A stretch of 64,000 nucleotides of DNA from Actinoplanes siamensis (GTDB lineage: Bacteria; Actinomycetota; Actinomycetes; Mycobacteriales; Micromonosporaceae). The notes beneath the pieces are model-generated. The model was not told the origin of the DNA, made no database searches, and saw nothing but the letters and a program-made list of their open reading frames with translations. Positions 36,985 to 44,828 of this stretch are shown one piece after another. The first letter of the stretch is position 1. The number at the start of each line of letters is the position of its first letter. Location: NCBI RefSeq assembly GCF_016862395.1, contig NZ_BOMW01000016.1, positions 60,489 through 124,488 of the forward strand. The letters are read 5' to 3'. A program made the translations under genes and the position numbers.

Positions 36985-37035
36985 GTCGGCGGGCCGGGCG
37001 CCGCGACCCGCTCACCGTCGGGCGGCCCGGCGTGA
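36931..37035 (+). CDS. 34-aa mini-ORF with repeated MANRTT motif
   Basis: The frame opens with the three 18-bp repeats (MAGRTTMANRTT and on) and ends RSPSGGPA. GGAG lies about ten bases before the first ATG. The TGA overlaps the GTG at 37032 (GTGA), which opens a second mini-ORF. It has no known homologue in memory. Its reality as a protein is uncertain, but the overlap arrangement with the phosphatase gene argues that it is translated. Confidence 0.4.
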   Translation: MAGRTTMANRTTMANRTNVGGPGAATRSPSGGPA

Positions 37036-37161
37036 GCACGACGCGGTGGCGGCTCGGGGAGCGCGGGATGACCGGCGTCGCGGTCCGCTCACCGTCGGGC
37101 GGCCCGGCGTGAGCACGACGCGGTGGCGGCTCGGGGAGCGCACGGTGACCGGCGTGGCCGG
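37008..37161. repeat. 77-bp tandem duplication over the start of the PP2C gene
   Basis: Copy 1 (37008-37084) and copy 2 (37085-37161) are identical over the first 57 bases and similar after. Both contain the end of a mini-ORF (RSPSGGPA, stop) and the start of the phosphatase frame (VSTTRWRLGER). Because 77 is not a multiple of three, copy 1 gives a truncated start that runs into the copy 2 stop. Confidence 0.9.
37032..37112 (+). CDS. 26-aa mini-ORF made by the duplication
   Basis: The frame starts as a copy of the phosphatase N-terminus (VSTTRWRLGERGMTG) and ends as a copy of the previous mini-ORF's tail (RSPSGGPA). Its GTG overlaps the stop of the 34-aa ORF and its TGA overlaps the GTG of the phosphatase (GTGA at 37109). 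It is thus a link in a chain of three overlapping starts and stops. It is probably a by-product of the duplication, kept because coupling still works. Confidence 0.4.
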   Translation: MSTTRWRLGERGMTGVAVRSPSGGPA

Positions 37162-37828
37162 GAGCGTGACCGGGAACCGCTACGACCGCAACTACGACCG
37201 GCTGCACCTCGACGCCGCGCGGCCACTCGCGATCGTCGCGGACGGGATGGGCGCGGGGGAGGGCAGCGCGGCCGCCGGGCGCATCGCGGTGCAGACGTTC
37301 GCGCGGGAGTCCGGGGATCCGGCTCCGGCCGCGCTGCGGGCCGCCGTCGCTCAGGTGCACGCGGAGGTACGGGCGGTGGCCCGTACCCTCCCCGAACTGA
37401 CCGGATGCACCCTGACCGCGCTGGGTGGGGCGTCCGGTGACGCGGTGCGGATCGTCCAACTCGGCGATTCCCGCGCCTACCGGCTGCGCGACGGCCTGCT
37501 CGAACTCCTCACCGTCGACCACACCGTCGCCTGGCTCGGCCTGGTCCACGGGTGGTATCCGGCTTCCGACCCCCGCGCGCACGCCGACGGGTACCGCCTC
37601 ACCCGCTACGCCGGTCATCCGCGGTCCCCGGACCCCGATGTGCTGGACGTGGCCCTGCGTCCGGGCGATCGGCTGCTGCTGTGCACCGACGGTGTCTCCG
37701 GCCAGCTCGACTACGACTCGATGGCGCGCCTGCTGGCCATCCCGGAACCGGTGGGCGCTCTCCTGTCGGCCACTCTGGCCGCCGGCGGCCACGACAACGC
37801 CACAGCCATCGTCCTGACCGTCACCTGA
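37109..37828 (+). CDS. PP2C family protein phosphatase
   Basis: A 239-aa Ser/Thr phosphatase. The metal motifs are LAIVADGMGAGEGSAAAGRI (Asp-Gly), CTLTALGGASG, IVQLGDSRAYRLRDGLLELL, LLLCTDGVSGQLDYD and GGHDNATAIVLTVT. The usual N-E-D near the N-terminus reads N-Y-D here (RNYDRLH), a change of one acidic residue. No membrane helix. There is no ribosome binding site for the GTG; the start overlaps the stop of a 26-aa ORF, so translation is probably coupled. It probably reverses Ser/Thr kinases or acts in an anti-sigma circuit. Confidence 0.85.
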   Translation: MSTTRWRLGERTVTGVAGSVTGNRYDRNYDRLHLDAARPLAIVADGMGAGEGSAAAGRIAVQTFARESGDPAPAALRAAVAQVHAEVRAVARTLPELTGCTLTALGGASGDAVRIVQLGDSRAYRLRDGLLELLTVDHTVAWLGLVHGWYPASDPRAHADGYRLTRYAGHPRSPDPDVLDVALRPGDRLLLCTDGVSGQLDYDSMARLLAIPEPVGALLSATLAAGGHDNATAIVLTVT

Positions 37829-37921
37829 AGCCTCGTCTCGCCGCCCCCGGGACCACCGTCCACGACCAGCCGGAGGCGCGAGCGTACGGCTGGTCCGGGT
37901 GGTGGCGCGGCTCGCGGTTGG

Positions 37922-37982
37922 CGGCTGGCATTCAGGGGTCTTTCGACGGGGTTGAGGGACCCTGGTGCCAGCCGGGGGTTGG
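37922..37982. repeat. Dispersed intergenic element, copy 2
   Basis: Shares CGGCTGG, TCAGGGGTCT, GAGGGAC and CCAGCCGGGG in the same order and spacing with the copy at 26599, with inverted-repeat ends. It lies in the 37829-38193 gap, which has no gene. Confidence 0.5.
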
Positions 37983-38080
37983 CGGCGCGCTGGCGCCCGG
38001 AGTCGGCAGGGCGCCGCGCCGGTCACGACGAACCGGGTGCGGGAGGTGACGGTGGGCCGCTGCCGCCGGGCTGCCGAGGG

Positions 38081-38197
38081 CTGGTCGGGCTCGGGCCGAA
38101 GAAAGGGGCTCAGTCGCGGCTGGTCGGGCTCGGGCCGACGAAAGGGGCTCAGTCGGCGCTGGTCGGGCTCGGGCCGACGAAAGTGGCTCAGTCCTAT
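38081..38197. repeat. Three-copy 39-bp tandem repeat
   Basis: Units start with CTGGTCGGGCTCGGGCCGA at 38081, 38120 and 38159, each followed by a purine-rich GAAAG-GGCTCAGTC. The copies are nearly identical. The last unit ends four bases into the 3' end of the DUF3455 gene. On the minus strand a 13-residue repeat can be read, but no start supports it. Confidence 0.85.
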
Positions 38198-38787
38198 TGT
38201 TTCGTGAAAAATCGGTAAACGGCGCGGAACGGGACCGCCATCGGGGCGTCGCCGCCACACGAGGGCGCCGGCGCCGCGCCGCCGTGCGTGTCGATGCGCT
38301 GGATGTAGGTGACCGGCCCGAACAGGCCGGCCCCGCGGTTCCCGGAGGCCTTGTAGAGCATCTGCGGAACGTCCGCGGCGTCCTGACCCTGCACCGACAC
38401 CGGATCGAGGCCCTCGACCATCGATCCATCCTGGTCCGAGACCCACGCCGGCCCGCGGAAGTGGACCGCCGTCACCTTCTTCACCGGGTTCATCGTGACG
38501 CCGGTGAGCGCCGCGGCCGGTTCCAGCGGTTGCCACGTGCTGCGTTTGCACTCGTAGACCTGGACGCCGCGGGCCTTGAGGACCGCGCGCAGGACGTTGC
38601 CCGCGGGCGGCTCCAGCACGGCCGGCACCTGCGGCACACCACCCAGGAAACTCTCCTCCTGGGAGCGCGCCGACTCGGAGACGGACGGTTGCGGGGCGCG
38701 ACCGGCGAAGGACACGCCGGCGGGCACGGCGACGGACGCCAGGGCGAGCGCGCCGACCGCGCCCGCGAATGTGGCGGTACGAGTCAC
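38194..38787 (-). CDS. DUF3455 family secreted protein
   Basis: A 197-aa exported protein. A signal peptide (VGALALASVAVPAGVSFAG) is followed by the DUF3455 domain: VPAVLEPPAGNVLRAVLKAR, GVQVYECKRSTWQPLEPAAA, VTAVHFRGPAWVSDQDGS, and ending YIQRIDTHGGAAPAPSCGG. Two cysteines (YECK and PSCGG) are in the positions expected for a disulfide. The role of the family is unknown. GGGGAGG precedes the GTG. The gene's stop lies at the edge of the 39-bp repeat array. Confidence 0.85.
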   Translation of the reverse strand: MTRTATFAGAVGALALASVAVPAGVSFAGRAPQPSVSESARSQEESFLGGVPQVPAVLEPPAGNVLRAVLKARGVQVYECKRSTWQPLEPAAALTGVTMNPVKKVTAVHFRGPAWVSDQDGSMVEGLDPVSVQGQDAADVPQMLYKASGNRGAGLFGPVTYIQRIDTHGGAAPAPSCGGDAPMAVPFRAVYRFFTKQ

Positions 38788-38899
38788 AGAGTCCTCCCCT
38801 GTGGACGGTGACGTTGTGGATCACGGTAGCGGCACCGTAGTCCGAAAAGTCAGGTCCGGGGAGGAAATCACCCAACAGATATGGAAATAACCGTACGGA

Positions 38900-39685
38900 T
38901 TACGGCATCGTGTAGAACCCGGTCGGCGCCGTCCGCTCCCGGCGGCGCGCCTCCCGGGTCCGTGCCCGCAGCCGCAGCAGCAGGACCAGGCCCAGGAAGA
39001 AGAACACGCCGCCGGCGATCAGACCCGGGCCCAGCAGGTTGCTGTCGTTCGACGACGCCGGGGTGAGCGCCGCGGCGCTGGTCGTCTCGTTGGTGGGGAT
39101 GCCCGGCCCCGCCGTGGCGAGTTCCTCCTCCTCGGTGGGCTCCGGCGACGCCGAGGTCCTCGACGGTCTCGGGCTGGGGGAGGAGGTCGCCACCACGCCG
39201 GTCACCTCGCTGGCCGCCGCGCCCGAGCCGAGCACCGTGCCGGCCACGTCGACCGCCCGCACCTCGAACCGGACCTGCCCGCCGTCGCGGCCGGCGACGC
39301 CGATCCGCCACCTGCCGGTCACCGTCCGGCCCCGGCACAGCGAGCCCGGGTCGAGCTGCCGGTCCACCACTGTCGCGGTGTCGCCGTCGATGCTGACCTG
39401 GGTGGGGAACTCGCCGGTGTCCTCGAAGCGGGTCACCCGGATCCGGTCCAGCGGGACGTCGCCGCCGCGTACCACCAGGGTCCACCGCACCTTTTGGCAG
39501 CGGCGCTGCTCGGAGGTGGCCACCGCGGTCAGGGTCTTCGTGGTGCCGCCGGCCTTGACCGTGGCCGGCGCGGCGACCCGCACACCGAACCCCGGTACGT
39601 CGGCCAGCGCCGACGCCGTTCCGCCGGTCACGCCCAGCGCGGCGCCGGCGAGTGTGGCCCAGAGCAGCGCGGTGAGATGCCGCAC
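38900..39685 (-). CDS. Secreted protein with C-terminal membrane anchor
   Basis: A 261-aa protein. It has a signal peptide (LTALLWATLAGAALGVTGGT), a beta-rich extracellular domain of about 130 residues (VRVAAPATVKAGGTTKTLTA; RRCQKVRWTLVVRGGDVPLD; DPGSLCRGRTVTGRWRIGV), a Ser/Thr/Pro/Glu-rich stalk and one C-terminal membrane helix (GLIAGGVFFFLGLVLLLRLR) followed by arginines. That is the layout of a wall-spanning surface protein, without an LPxTG motif. The fold may be immunoglobulin-like. GGGGGA precedes the GTG. The function is unknown. Confidence 0.7.
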   Translation of the reverse strand: MRHLTALLWATLAGAALGVTGGTASALADVPGFGVRVAAPATVKAGGTTKTLTAVATSEQRRCQKVRWTLVVRGGDVPLDRIRVTRFEDTGEFPTQVSIDGDTATVVDRQLDPGSLCRGRTVTGRWRIGVAGRDGGQVRFEVRAVDVAGTVLGSGAAASEVTGVVATSSPSPRPSRTSASPEPTEEEELATAGPGIPTNETTSAAALTPASSNDSNLLGPGLIAGGVFFFLGLVLLLRLRARTREARRRERTAPTGFYTMP

Positions 39686-40060
39686 GTCGATCCCCCTTCG
39701 GACGCGTCCCCTTCAGGAGTAAGTTCGCCGGACGGGGCCGAATGGTTCACCCGGTGGCGGCGGTCACTCGGCGGCGCACCTTATTTCTTGCTTAAGAGAT
39801 CGGGAAAACCGTCATTCGCCCAGCTCACACGGCAGATGCGAAAAGTAGCGAGTCGATCACGCAAAAGAGTCGCGCAGAAATTTCGCACGCGTTCATCCGA
39901 AGCCCCGCCCGGCACGTAATCCGGGGAGGACGCGGCCGGGGCATCGCAGGGGAAAGCACGCCACGGACGGGTCCGGAACAACTTGAGCACGGGGCGTTCC
40001 CCACGGACGCCGGCGTCCCACCGCCCACGGGACGTGACCGTTGCGGAAAACGAGGAGTCA
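39686..40060. other. 375-bp divergent promoter region
   Basis: No gene is visible. The middle (39781-39905) is clearly more AT-rich than the surroundings and must hold promoters for the divergent surface protein (minus) and the cytochrome b operon (plus). No canonical -35/-10 pair could be assigned with confidence. Confidence 0.5.
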
Positions 40061-41692
40061 ATGGCCCGGTCGAAGAAAAATGAGCGCCCCGCCAGTAGGG
40101 TGGCGGTTGAAATCGGTTCCACCGGTAAGGGCGCCGTGCCCACGGGCGCGATCATCCTGCTAGTGGTGTGTGTCCTGGCGGCAGTCTGGGCGGTGGCGAT
40201 GATGACCGCGCCCGGCCGCGTCGGGTACTACTACTTCTTCGTCTACGCGGAGTACTACATGGGTGTCCTCACCCTTGTGTCACTCTCGATCACCATCATG
40301 GTCGGCCTGGTCTCCACCGACCGCCTGGTCCTCTCCATCAGGCAACGGGTCTTCCTGCAGTCCACCCACCGGACCACCGGCGTGATGGCGATCTCGGCGC
40401 TGGCGTTCCACCTGTGGACCAAGACCGTCGAGTCGCACATCCGCGTGATCGACATCTTCATCCCGTTCATCACGCCGACCAACACGCTCTACATCGGCCT
40501 GGGCCAGATCTCCGGCTACATCATGGTGCTGGTCACCTGGAGCGGCCTGATCCGGGCCAAGTTCATCGGCCGCGGCAAGCCGTGGATGTGGCGCGCCATC
40601 CATTCGGTGTCCTACCTGATGTGGCCTATCGCCCTGGTGCACGGCCTCAGCGCCGGCCGTGCGGCGGCCACCTGGGTCATCGTCAGCTACGTCATCTGTG
40701 TCCTCGCGGTGCTCATCGGCCTGGCCGTCCGGCTCTCGGTCAGCCTCAACCGTCGCAAGGACTTCTCGTCGGCGGCCGGCGTCGGCGCGGCCAAGTCCTC
40801 CGGCAACGTGGTGCCCACCTCCAGCGCGCCGCGCAACCGCTGGGGCGGTGGCCGCGAGCAGCAGCTCGCCGAGCCGCCGGTGCAGACCGCCCCGCCGGTG
40901 AACAACTGGGTCCCGGCCGCGCCCCCGGTGGCGCCCGAGCCGCCGGCGCCCGTGCCGGTCAGCCCCGCGGTGGCCCCGATCAGCCCGGCGCCGGTCGCCG
41001 ACCACCGCGACTTCGAGGCGCCCGCCCCGCGCCAGCGCCGCCCGGCCGAGGACAACCGCTTCGACGAGCCGACCAGGGCGATGCCCCGCCGCGACTTCGA
41101 CGACGACCGGTACGACGAGCCGGCCCCGCGCGGACGGCGCCGTGACGACGACTATTACGACGACGGCCCGCGCCCGCGCAGCCGCCGGTACGCGGACGAG
41201 GACGAGGAGCCGCGCCCGCGCCGGTCCCGGTCGTCGCTGGAGGACACCAGCACCCGGATGTCGCGTGCCCCGCTGGAGGACACCAGCACGCGGATGCGGC
41301 GCGACGAGCTGACCGAGACGGGCACCCGGATGCGCCTGGACGACACCCAGACCCGGATGCGCCGGTACGCCGACGACGACTACTACGAGGACGAACGTCC
41401 CCGGGGCCGCCGGCGCGCCGACGACGAGCCGCGCTACGAGGACGTCCCCCGCCAGCGCGCCCCGCGCTACGAGGAGGACGACGAGCCCCGCGGCCGCCGC
41501 GCCGACGGCCGGCACAGCCGCAGCCAGTTCGTCGACCTCAGCGAGGACGACGACGCCCTGGTCGACACCGGCACCCGACGCCGCCGGCCGGCCGCCGACC
41601 TGGCCCGCGGCGACACCGCCCCGGCCAGCCGGGGACGTGGCCGCGACGACGACGAGTCGTACTTCTCGCAGCTGCGCGGTGACCGGAATTGA
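40061..41692 (+). CDS. Ferric reductase-like cytochrome b with long charged C-terminal tail
   Basis: A 543-aa membrane protein. Residues about 28-230 hold six helices of the ferric reductase/NOX transmembrane type. His103 and His117 in one helix and His181 and His194 in another give the H-x13-H and H-x12-H pattern for two stacked b hemes. Residues 235-543 form a cytoplasmic, Pro-rich then Arg/Asp-rich low-complexity tail. It carries repeated EDTSTRM, ETGTRM, DDTQTRM and DTGTRRR motifs. GAGGAG precedes the ATG. The gene overlaps the NuoF-like gene (TTGA), so the pair probably moves electrons from NADH across the membrane. Confidence 0.85.
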   Translation: MARSKKNERPASRVAVEIGSTGKGAVPTGAIILLVVCVLAAVWAVAMMTAPGRVGYYYFFVYAEYYMGVLTLVSLSITIMVGLVSTDRLVLSIRQRVFLQSTHRTTGVMAISALAFHLWTKTVESHIRVIDIFIPFITPTNTLYIGLGQISGYIMVLVTWSGLIRAKFIGRGKPWMWRAIHSVSYLMWPIALVHGLSAGRAAATWVIVSYVICVLAVLIGLAVRLSVSLNRRKDFSSAAGVGAAKSSGNVVPTSSAPRNRWGGGREQQLAEPPVQTAPPVNNWVPAAPPVAPEPPAPVPVSPAVAPISPAPVADHRDFEAPAPRQRRPAEDNRFDEPTRAMPRRDFDDDRYDEPAPRGRRRDDDYYDDGPRPRSRRYADEDEEPRPRRSRSSLEDTSTRMSRAPLEDTSTRMRRDELTETGTRMRLDDTQTRMRRYADDDYYEDERPRGRRRADDEPRYEDVPRQRAPRYEEDDEPRGRRADGRHSRSQFVDLSEDDDALVDTGTRRRRPAADLARGDTAPASRGRGRDDDESYFSQLRGDRN

Positions 41693-43167
41693 GCACCGCA
41701 CAGGTTCCTCCGGTCACCTCGATCGGCGTCCCGCGGATCACCGCGGGTTACGAGGAGTACGGCCGCCTCGACCTGCAGGCGCACCAGGAGGTGCACGGCG
41801 GGTTCGCGGCCCTCTCCTCGGGTGAGCTGATCGGGCTCACCGACCGCATCGAGCTGCGCGGGCGGGGCGGGGCCGGGTTCCCGTTCGCCCGCAAGGTGCG
41901 CGCCGTGATCGACTCCTGCAAGCGCCAGGACCTGCCCCCGGTGATCGTGGTCAACGCCACCGAGGGCGAGCCGCCGTCCTGGAAGGACAAGGCGATCCTG
42001 ACCCGGGGCCCGCACCTGATCCTGGACGGCGCGGCGCTGGCCGCCGCCGCCCTGGACGCCGAGGAGATCGTGATCGGCGTCGCCGACGACGGCATCGGGC
42101 AGAACTCGCTCACCGCCGCCCTGGCCGAGCGGAACATGCCCTGCCCGACCCGGATCGTCACGGTGCCGCACCGGTTCATCTCCGGGGAGGGCGGCGCGCT
42201 GGTCCGCGGCATCAACGGCGAGGCGCACATCCCGCCCGGCCGCAAGGTCCGGTCCAGCGACAACGGCGTGATGGGGCTGCCCACCCTGCTCTCCAACGCC
42301 GAGACGTACTCGCAGCTGGCGATCGCGGCCCGGCTCGGGCCGTGGGAGTACAACTCGGTAGGCATCCCGGAGGAGCCGGGCACCGTCATGCTGACCGTCG
42401 GCGGCTCGGCGACCGCGCCCGCGGTGGTCGAGGCGCCCAGCGGCACCCCGCTGATGGACGTGCTCACCATGTGCGGCGCGGACATCGGTCCAGGCCTGCT
42501 GGTCGGCGGATACCACGGCAAGTGGATCAGCGCCGAGCAGGCGAAGACGGTGACCATCTCGCGCAAGGGCTTCGCCAAGGTCGGCGGCACGCTGGGCGCC
42601 GGCATGCTGATCCCGATCGGCTCCAAGACCTGCCCGCTCGGCGAGGTGGCCCAGGTCGTGCAGTACCTGGCCGGTGAGTCGGCGGGGCAGTGCGGCCCGT
42701 GCCGGCTCGGCCTGCCCGACCTGGCCCGGGCGGTCACCCTGGTGTCGCTCGGCGGTTCCGCGCTGGAGCAGGTGCGCCAGGCGGCCGGCCTGGTCAAGGG
42801 CCGGGGCGCGTGCAGCCACCCGGACGGCACGTCGCGGTTCGCGCTCTCCGCGCTGGAGGTGTTCCACAAGGACGTCGAGGCGCACGCCAACGGGGAGGGC
42901 TGCGGCAAGCAGGTCCGCGGCATCCTGCCGTTGCCCTACACGGCCGAGAAGGGCGCCCGCAAGTTGGCCCTGGACTGGTCGCGGTGCGACGGGCACGGGC
43001 TCTGCTCGGCGGTCGCCCCGGAGATCATCCGGCTGGACCACAACGGCTTCCCGGCGTTCCCGCAGACGCCGCTGCCGCCGTGGCTGGAGGACGGCGCGCG
43101 CAAGGCGGTGAACGTCTGCCCGGCGCTGGCCCTGCGCCTGATCGACCCGGCCGCGGCGGCGCACTGA
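41689..43167 (+). CDS. NuoF-like NADH flavoprotein fused to a ferredoxin domain
   Basis: A 492-aa protein. The NADH/FMN-binding part shows LRGRGGAGFPFARKV and NATEGEPPSWKDKAIL. Then come an SLBB domain and an iron-sulfur domain reading ESAGQCGPCRLG with C335, C338 and a later C375. NuoF proteins have a third cysteine where this one has Ala332. The C-terminal 60 residues are a ferredoxin domain with C433-x2-H436-x2-C439 and C477, the pattern of actinobacterial [3Fe-4S]-type ferredoxins. The TTG start overlaps the cytochrome b stop. Likely role: electron entry from NAD(P)H into the membrane cytochrome. The physiological acceptor is unknown. Confidence 0.85.
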   Translation: MSTAQVPPVTSIGVPRITAGYEEYGRLDLQAHQEVHGGFAALSSGELIGLTDRIELRGRGGAGFPFARKVRAVIDSCKRQDLPPVIVVNATEGEPPSWKDKAILTRGPHLILDGAALAAAALDAEEIVIGVADDGIGQNSLTAALAERNMPCPTRIVTVPHRFISGEGGALVRGINGEAHIPPGRKVRSSDNGVMGLPTLLSNAETYSQLAIAARLGPWEYNSVGIPEEPGTVMLTVGGSATAPAVVEAPSGTPLMDVLTMCGADIGPGLLVGGYHGKWISAEQAKTVTISRKGFAKVGGTLGAGMLIPIGSKTCPLGEVAQVVQYLAGESAGQCGPCRLGLPDLARAVTLVSLGGSALEQVRQAAGLVKGRGACSHPDGTSRFALSALEVFHKDVEAHANGEGCGKQVRGILPLPYTAEKGARKLALDWSRCDGHGLCSAVAPEIIRLDHNGFPAFPQTPLPPWLEDGARKAVNVCPALALRLIDPAAAAH

Positions 43168-43487
43168 TGACGACCCGGCGCGGTCTGCTGACGCTGCCGC
43201 CGGCCCGGCTGGCGGCCCGGTGCGCCGGGCCGCCACCGGCTGCCGCGCCGGGTATTCCGGAAAGCTCGAGATCCTCCGGTACGACATTGGACGGCGCCCC
43301 CTACGACGCGGCCCGGCTGGCCGGGAAGCCGGCCGTGCTGTGGTCGGTGAGGGGGTCGGGGGCGCCCCTGGCTGCCAGCCGCGCGGTCGCGGCCGGCGCC
43401 CGGGGGCCTTTCGCGGGGCCGGAGGCGCCTCCGGCCGGTCGCGGAGTGGGGTTCAGGTGGCCGGGGCTTTGGCCCGCAGGACGTTGA
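43167..43487 (+). pseudogene. Truncated redoxin (thioredoxin-like) gene remnant
   Basis: The ATG shares a base with the stop of the flavoprotein gene (TGATG). The frame starts like a lipoprotein (MTTRRGLLTLPPARLAARCA) and continues TLDGAPYDAARLAGKPAVLW, which matches the first strand region of TlpA/redoxin proteins. At the point where the CxxC active site should follow, the frame becomes unrelated Gly/Ala/Pro sequence that runs into the 3' end of the convergent DJ-1 gene. The active site and the rest of the fold are missing. It is best read as a deleted third gene of the electron-transfer operon. Confidence 0.65.
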
Positions 43488-44016
43488 GGAACTCGCGCAT
43501 CCAGTACGGGTGGTCCGGCCACGCCCGCCCGGTCACCAGCACCCCGTCGACCTGGGCGGCGCTGTCCACCCAGGTGCCGCCGCCGGCCCGGACGTCCGGC
43601 GCGCAGGCCGGGTAGGCGCTCGCCGTCCGGCCGTCGAGGACACCCGCCGCGGCCAGGACCAGGGGACCGTGGCACAGGGCGGCCACCGGCTTGTCCGACT
43701 CGAAGAAGTGTCTGACGATCCGCAGGCAGTCCTGGTCGTTGCGGATGTACTCGGGGGCGCGGCCGCCGGGCAGCACCAGAGCCGCGTACCCGCCGGGATC
43801 CACGTCGGCGAATCCCAGGTCGGCGCTCCAGGTGTGACCCGGCTTCTCGGTGTAGGTGTCGAAGCCGTCCACGAAGTCGTGCACCACGAACTGCAGTCTC
43901 TTGGCGGCCGGCGCGGCGATGTCCACCTCGTACCCCTCCTCGAGGAGGCGCTGGTACGGGTACATCACCTCGAGATCTTCGGCCGCGTCACCGGTCAGAA
44001 GCAGAATTTTGGCCAT
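43453..44016 (-). CDS. DJ-1/PfpI family protein
   Basis: A 187-aa protein of the DJ-1/PfpI superfamily (proteases, glyoxalases, deglycases). It shows AKILLLTGDAAEDLEVMYPY at the start, YAALVLPGGRAPEYIRND in the middle and the nucleophile elbow PVAALCHGPLVLAAAGVL with the reactive cysteine. An acidic residue near the N-terminus (Glu15 or nearby, in DAAEDLEV) would complete the active site. The substrate is not predictable. Its 3' end overlaps the tail of the redoxin pseudogene on the other strand. Confidence 0.88.
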   Translation of the reverse strand: MAKILLLTGDAAEDLEVMYPYQRLLEEGYEVDIAAPAAKRLQFVVHDFVDGFDTYTEKPGHTWSADLGFADVDPGGYAALVLPGGRAPEYIRNDQDCLRIVRHFFESDKPVAALCHGPLVLAAAGVLDGRTASAYPACAPDVRAGGGTWVDSAAQVDGVLVTGRAWPDHPYWMREFLNVLRAKAPAT

Positions 44017-44037
44017 GAGCCCATCGTGGGCGCGCGG

Positions 44038-44310
44038 TCACCCCGGGTCAATCTCGGTGAGGTGCGTCCGCCCGGCGGCGTCGCGCTCGACCCGGACCCG
44101 GGTGATCAGCCCCGGCCCGAGGCGGACCGGGAGCGGCGGCCCGTCCTGCGCCCGCACCGAGTGCGTGCCGGGCGCGAGGGCCAGGGTGAGCCGCTTGCCG
44201 GCTTTGACCCGGCCTTTCGTCGCGCCGTCCACCGTGATCGTGACGGTGCGGGCGAGGGTGGTCAGGGACCGCGGCGGCCCCTCGACGATGAGCGTGCCGA
44301 CGATGGTCAT
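44038..44310 (-). CDS. Hypothetical small beta-rich protein
   Basis: A 90-aa protein (MTIVGTLIVEGPPRSL opening; KAGKRLTLALAPGTHSVRAQ in the middle). The strand pattern recalls a PEGA-like or carbohydrate-module-like sandwich. No signal peptide is seen. GGGAG lies ahead of the ATG. It is between the DJ-1 and PspC genes in the same direction. Confidence 0.55.
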   Translation of the reverse strand: MTIVGTLIVEGPPRSLTTLARTVTITVDGATKGRVKAGKRLTLALAPGTHSVRAQDGPPLPVRLGPGLITRVRVERDAAGRTHLTEIDPG

Positions 44311-44369
44311 GAAGCGGCTCCCGGGGGAAGGCGGAAGCCGGGGCGGCGGGGCCGCCCCGGCTTCGGGGG

Positions 44370-44618
44370 TCACCAGGTGGTCGGCGGGGTCTGCGGCTGG
44401 TAGGCGCGCTCCTCGGCCGGCATCACGATCCAGAGGATCGGGTAGACCAGGATCTGGCTGCCCGGGATCACGAAGAGGATCAGCACGAACAGCAGGCGGG
44501 CGATCCACGGGTCGAGCCCGAAGCGCCGCCCCAGGCCCGCGCAGACGCCACCGAGCATGCGGCCGTCACGCGGGCGGACCAGGCCTTGGCGAGCCATCGT
44601 GTCGTGTACGGCGTTCAT
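44370..44618 (-). CDS. PspC domain membrane protein
   Basis: An 82-aa protein that is almost wholly a PspC domain: RPRDGRMLGGVCAGLGRRFG, LDPWIARLLFVLILFVIPG, then QILVYPILWIVMPAEE. It has one or two membrane helices. Such proteins take part in envelope stress responses or bind two-component kinases. A start at the inner ATG (MARQGLVRP) is also possible. Confidence 0.88.
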   Translation of the reverse strand: MNAVHDTMARQGLVRPRDGRMLGGVCAGLGRRFGLDPWIARLLFVLILFVIPGSQILVYPILWIVMPAEERAYQPQTPPTTW

Positions 44619-44828
44619 GGCGGGTCTCCCACTTTCCTTGGTTGCCCTCCCGGGTGGGGAGGTGATGCCTCAAGAGTGCTACCCGGGTACGACACTTTCC
44701 ATCCGGCACCGCCCGGATCCGACCCCGATACCCGCTCTCAGGGTCGGCCATGACGGCCACCGGGCCTACTCGGCAGTGAACCCGCCCGATACAGTGCTGC
44801 GAGCGGGAACTGGGGGGACTCGAGGACT

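Noticed and set aside
38081..38197. Possible CRISPR array in the 39-bp repeats
   Set aside because: The units follow each other with no unique spacers and no cas genes are near.
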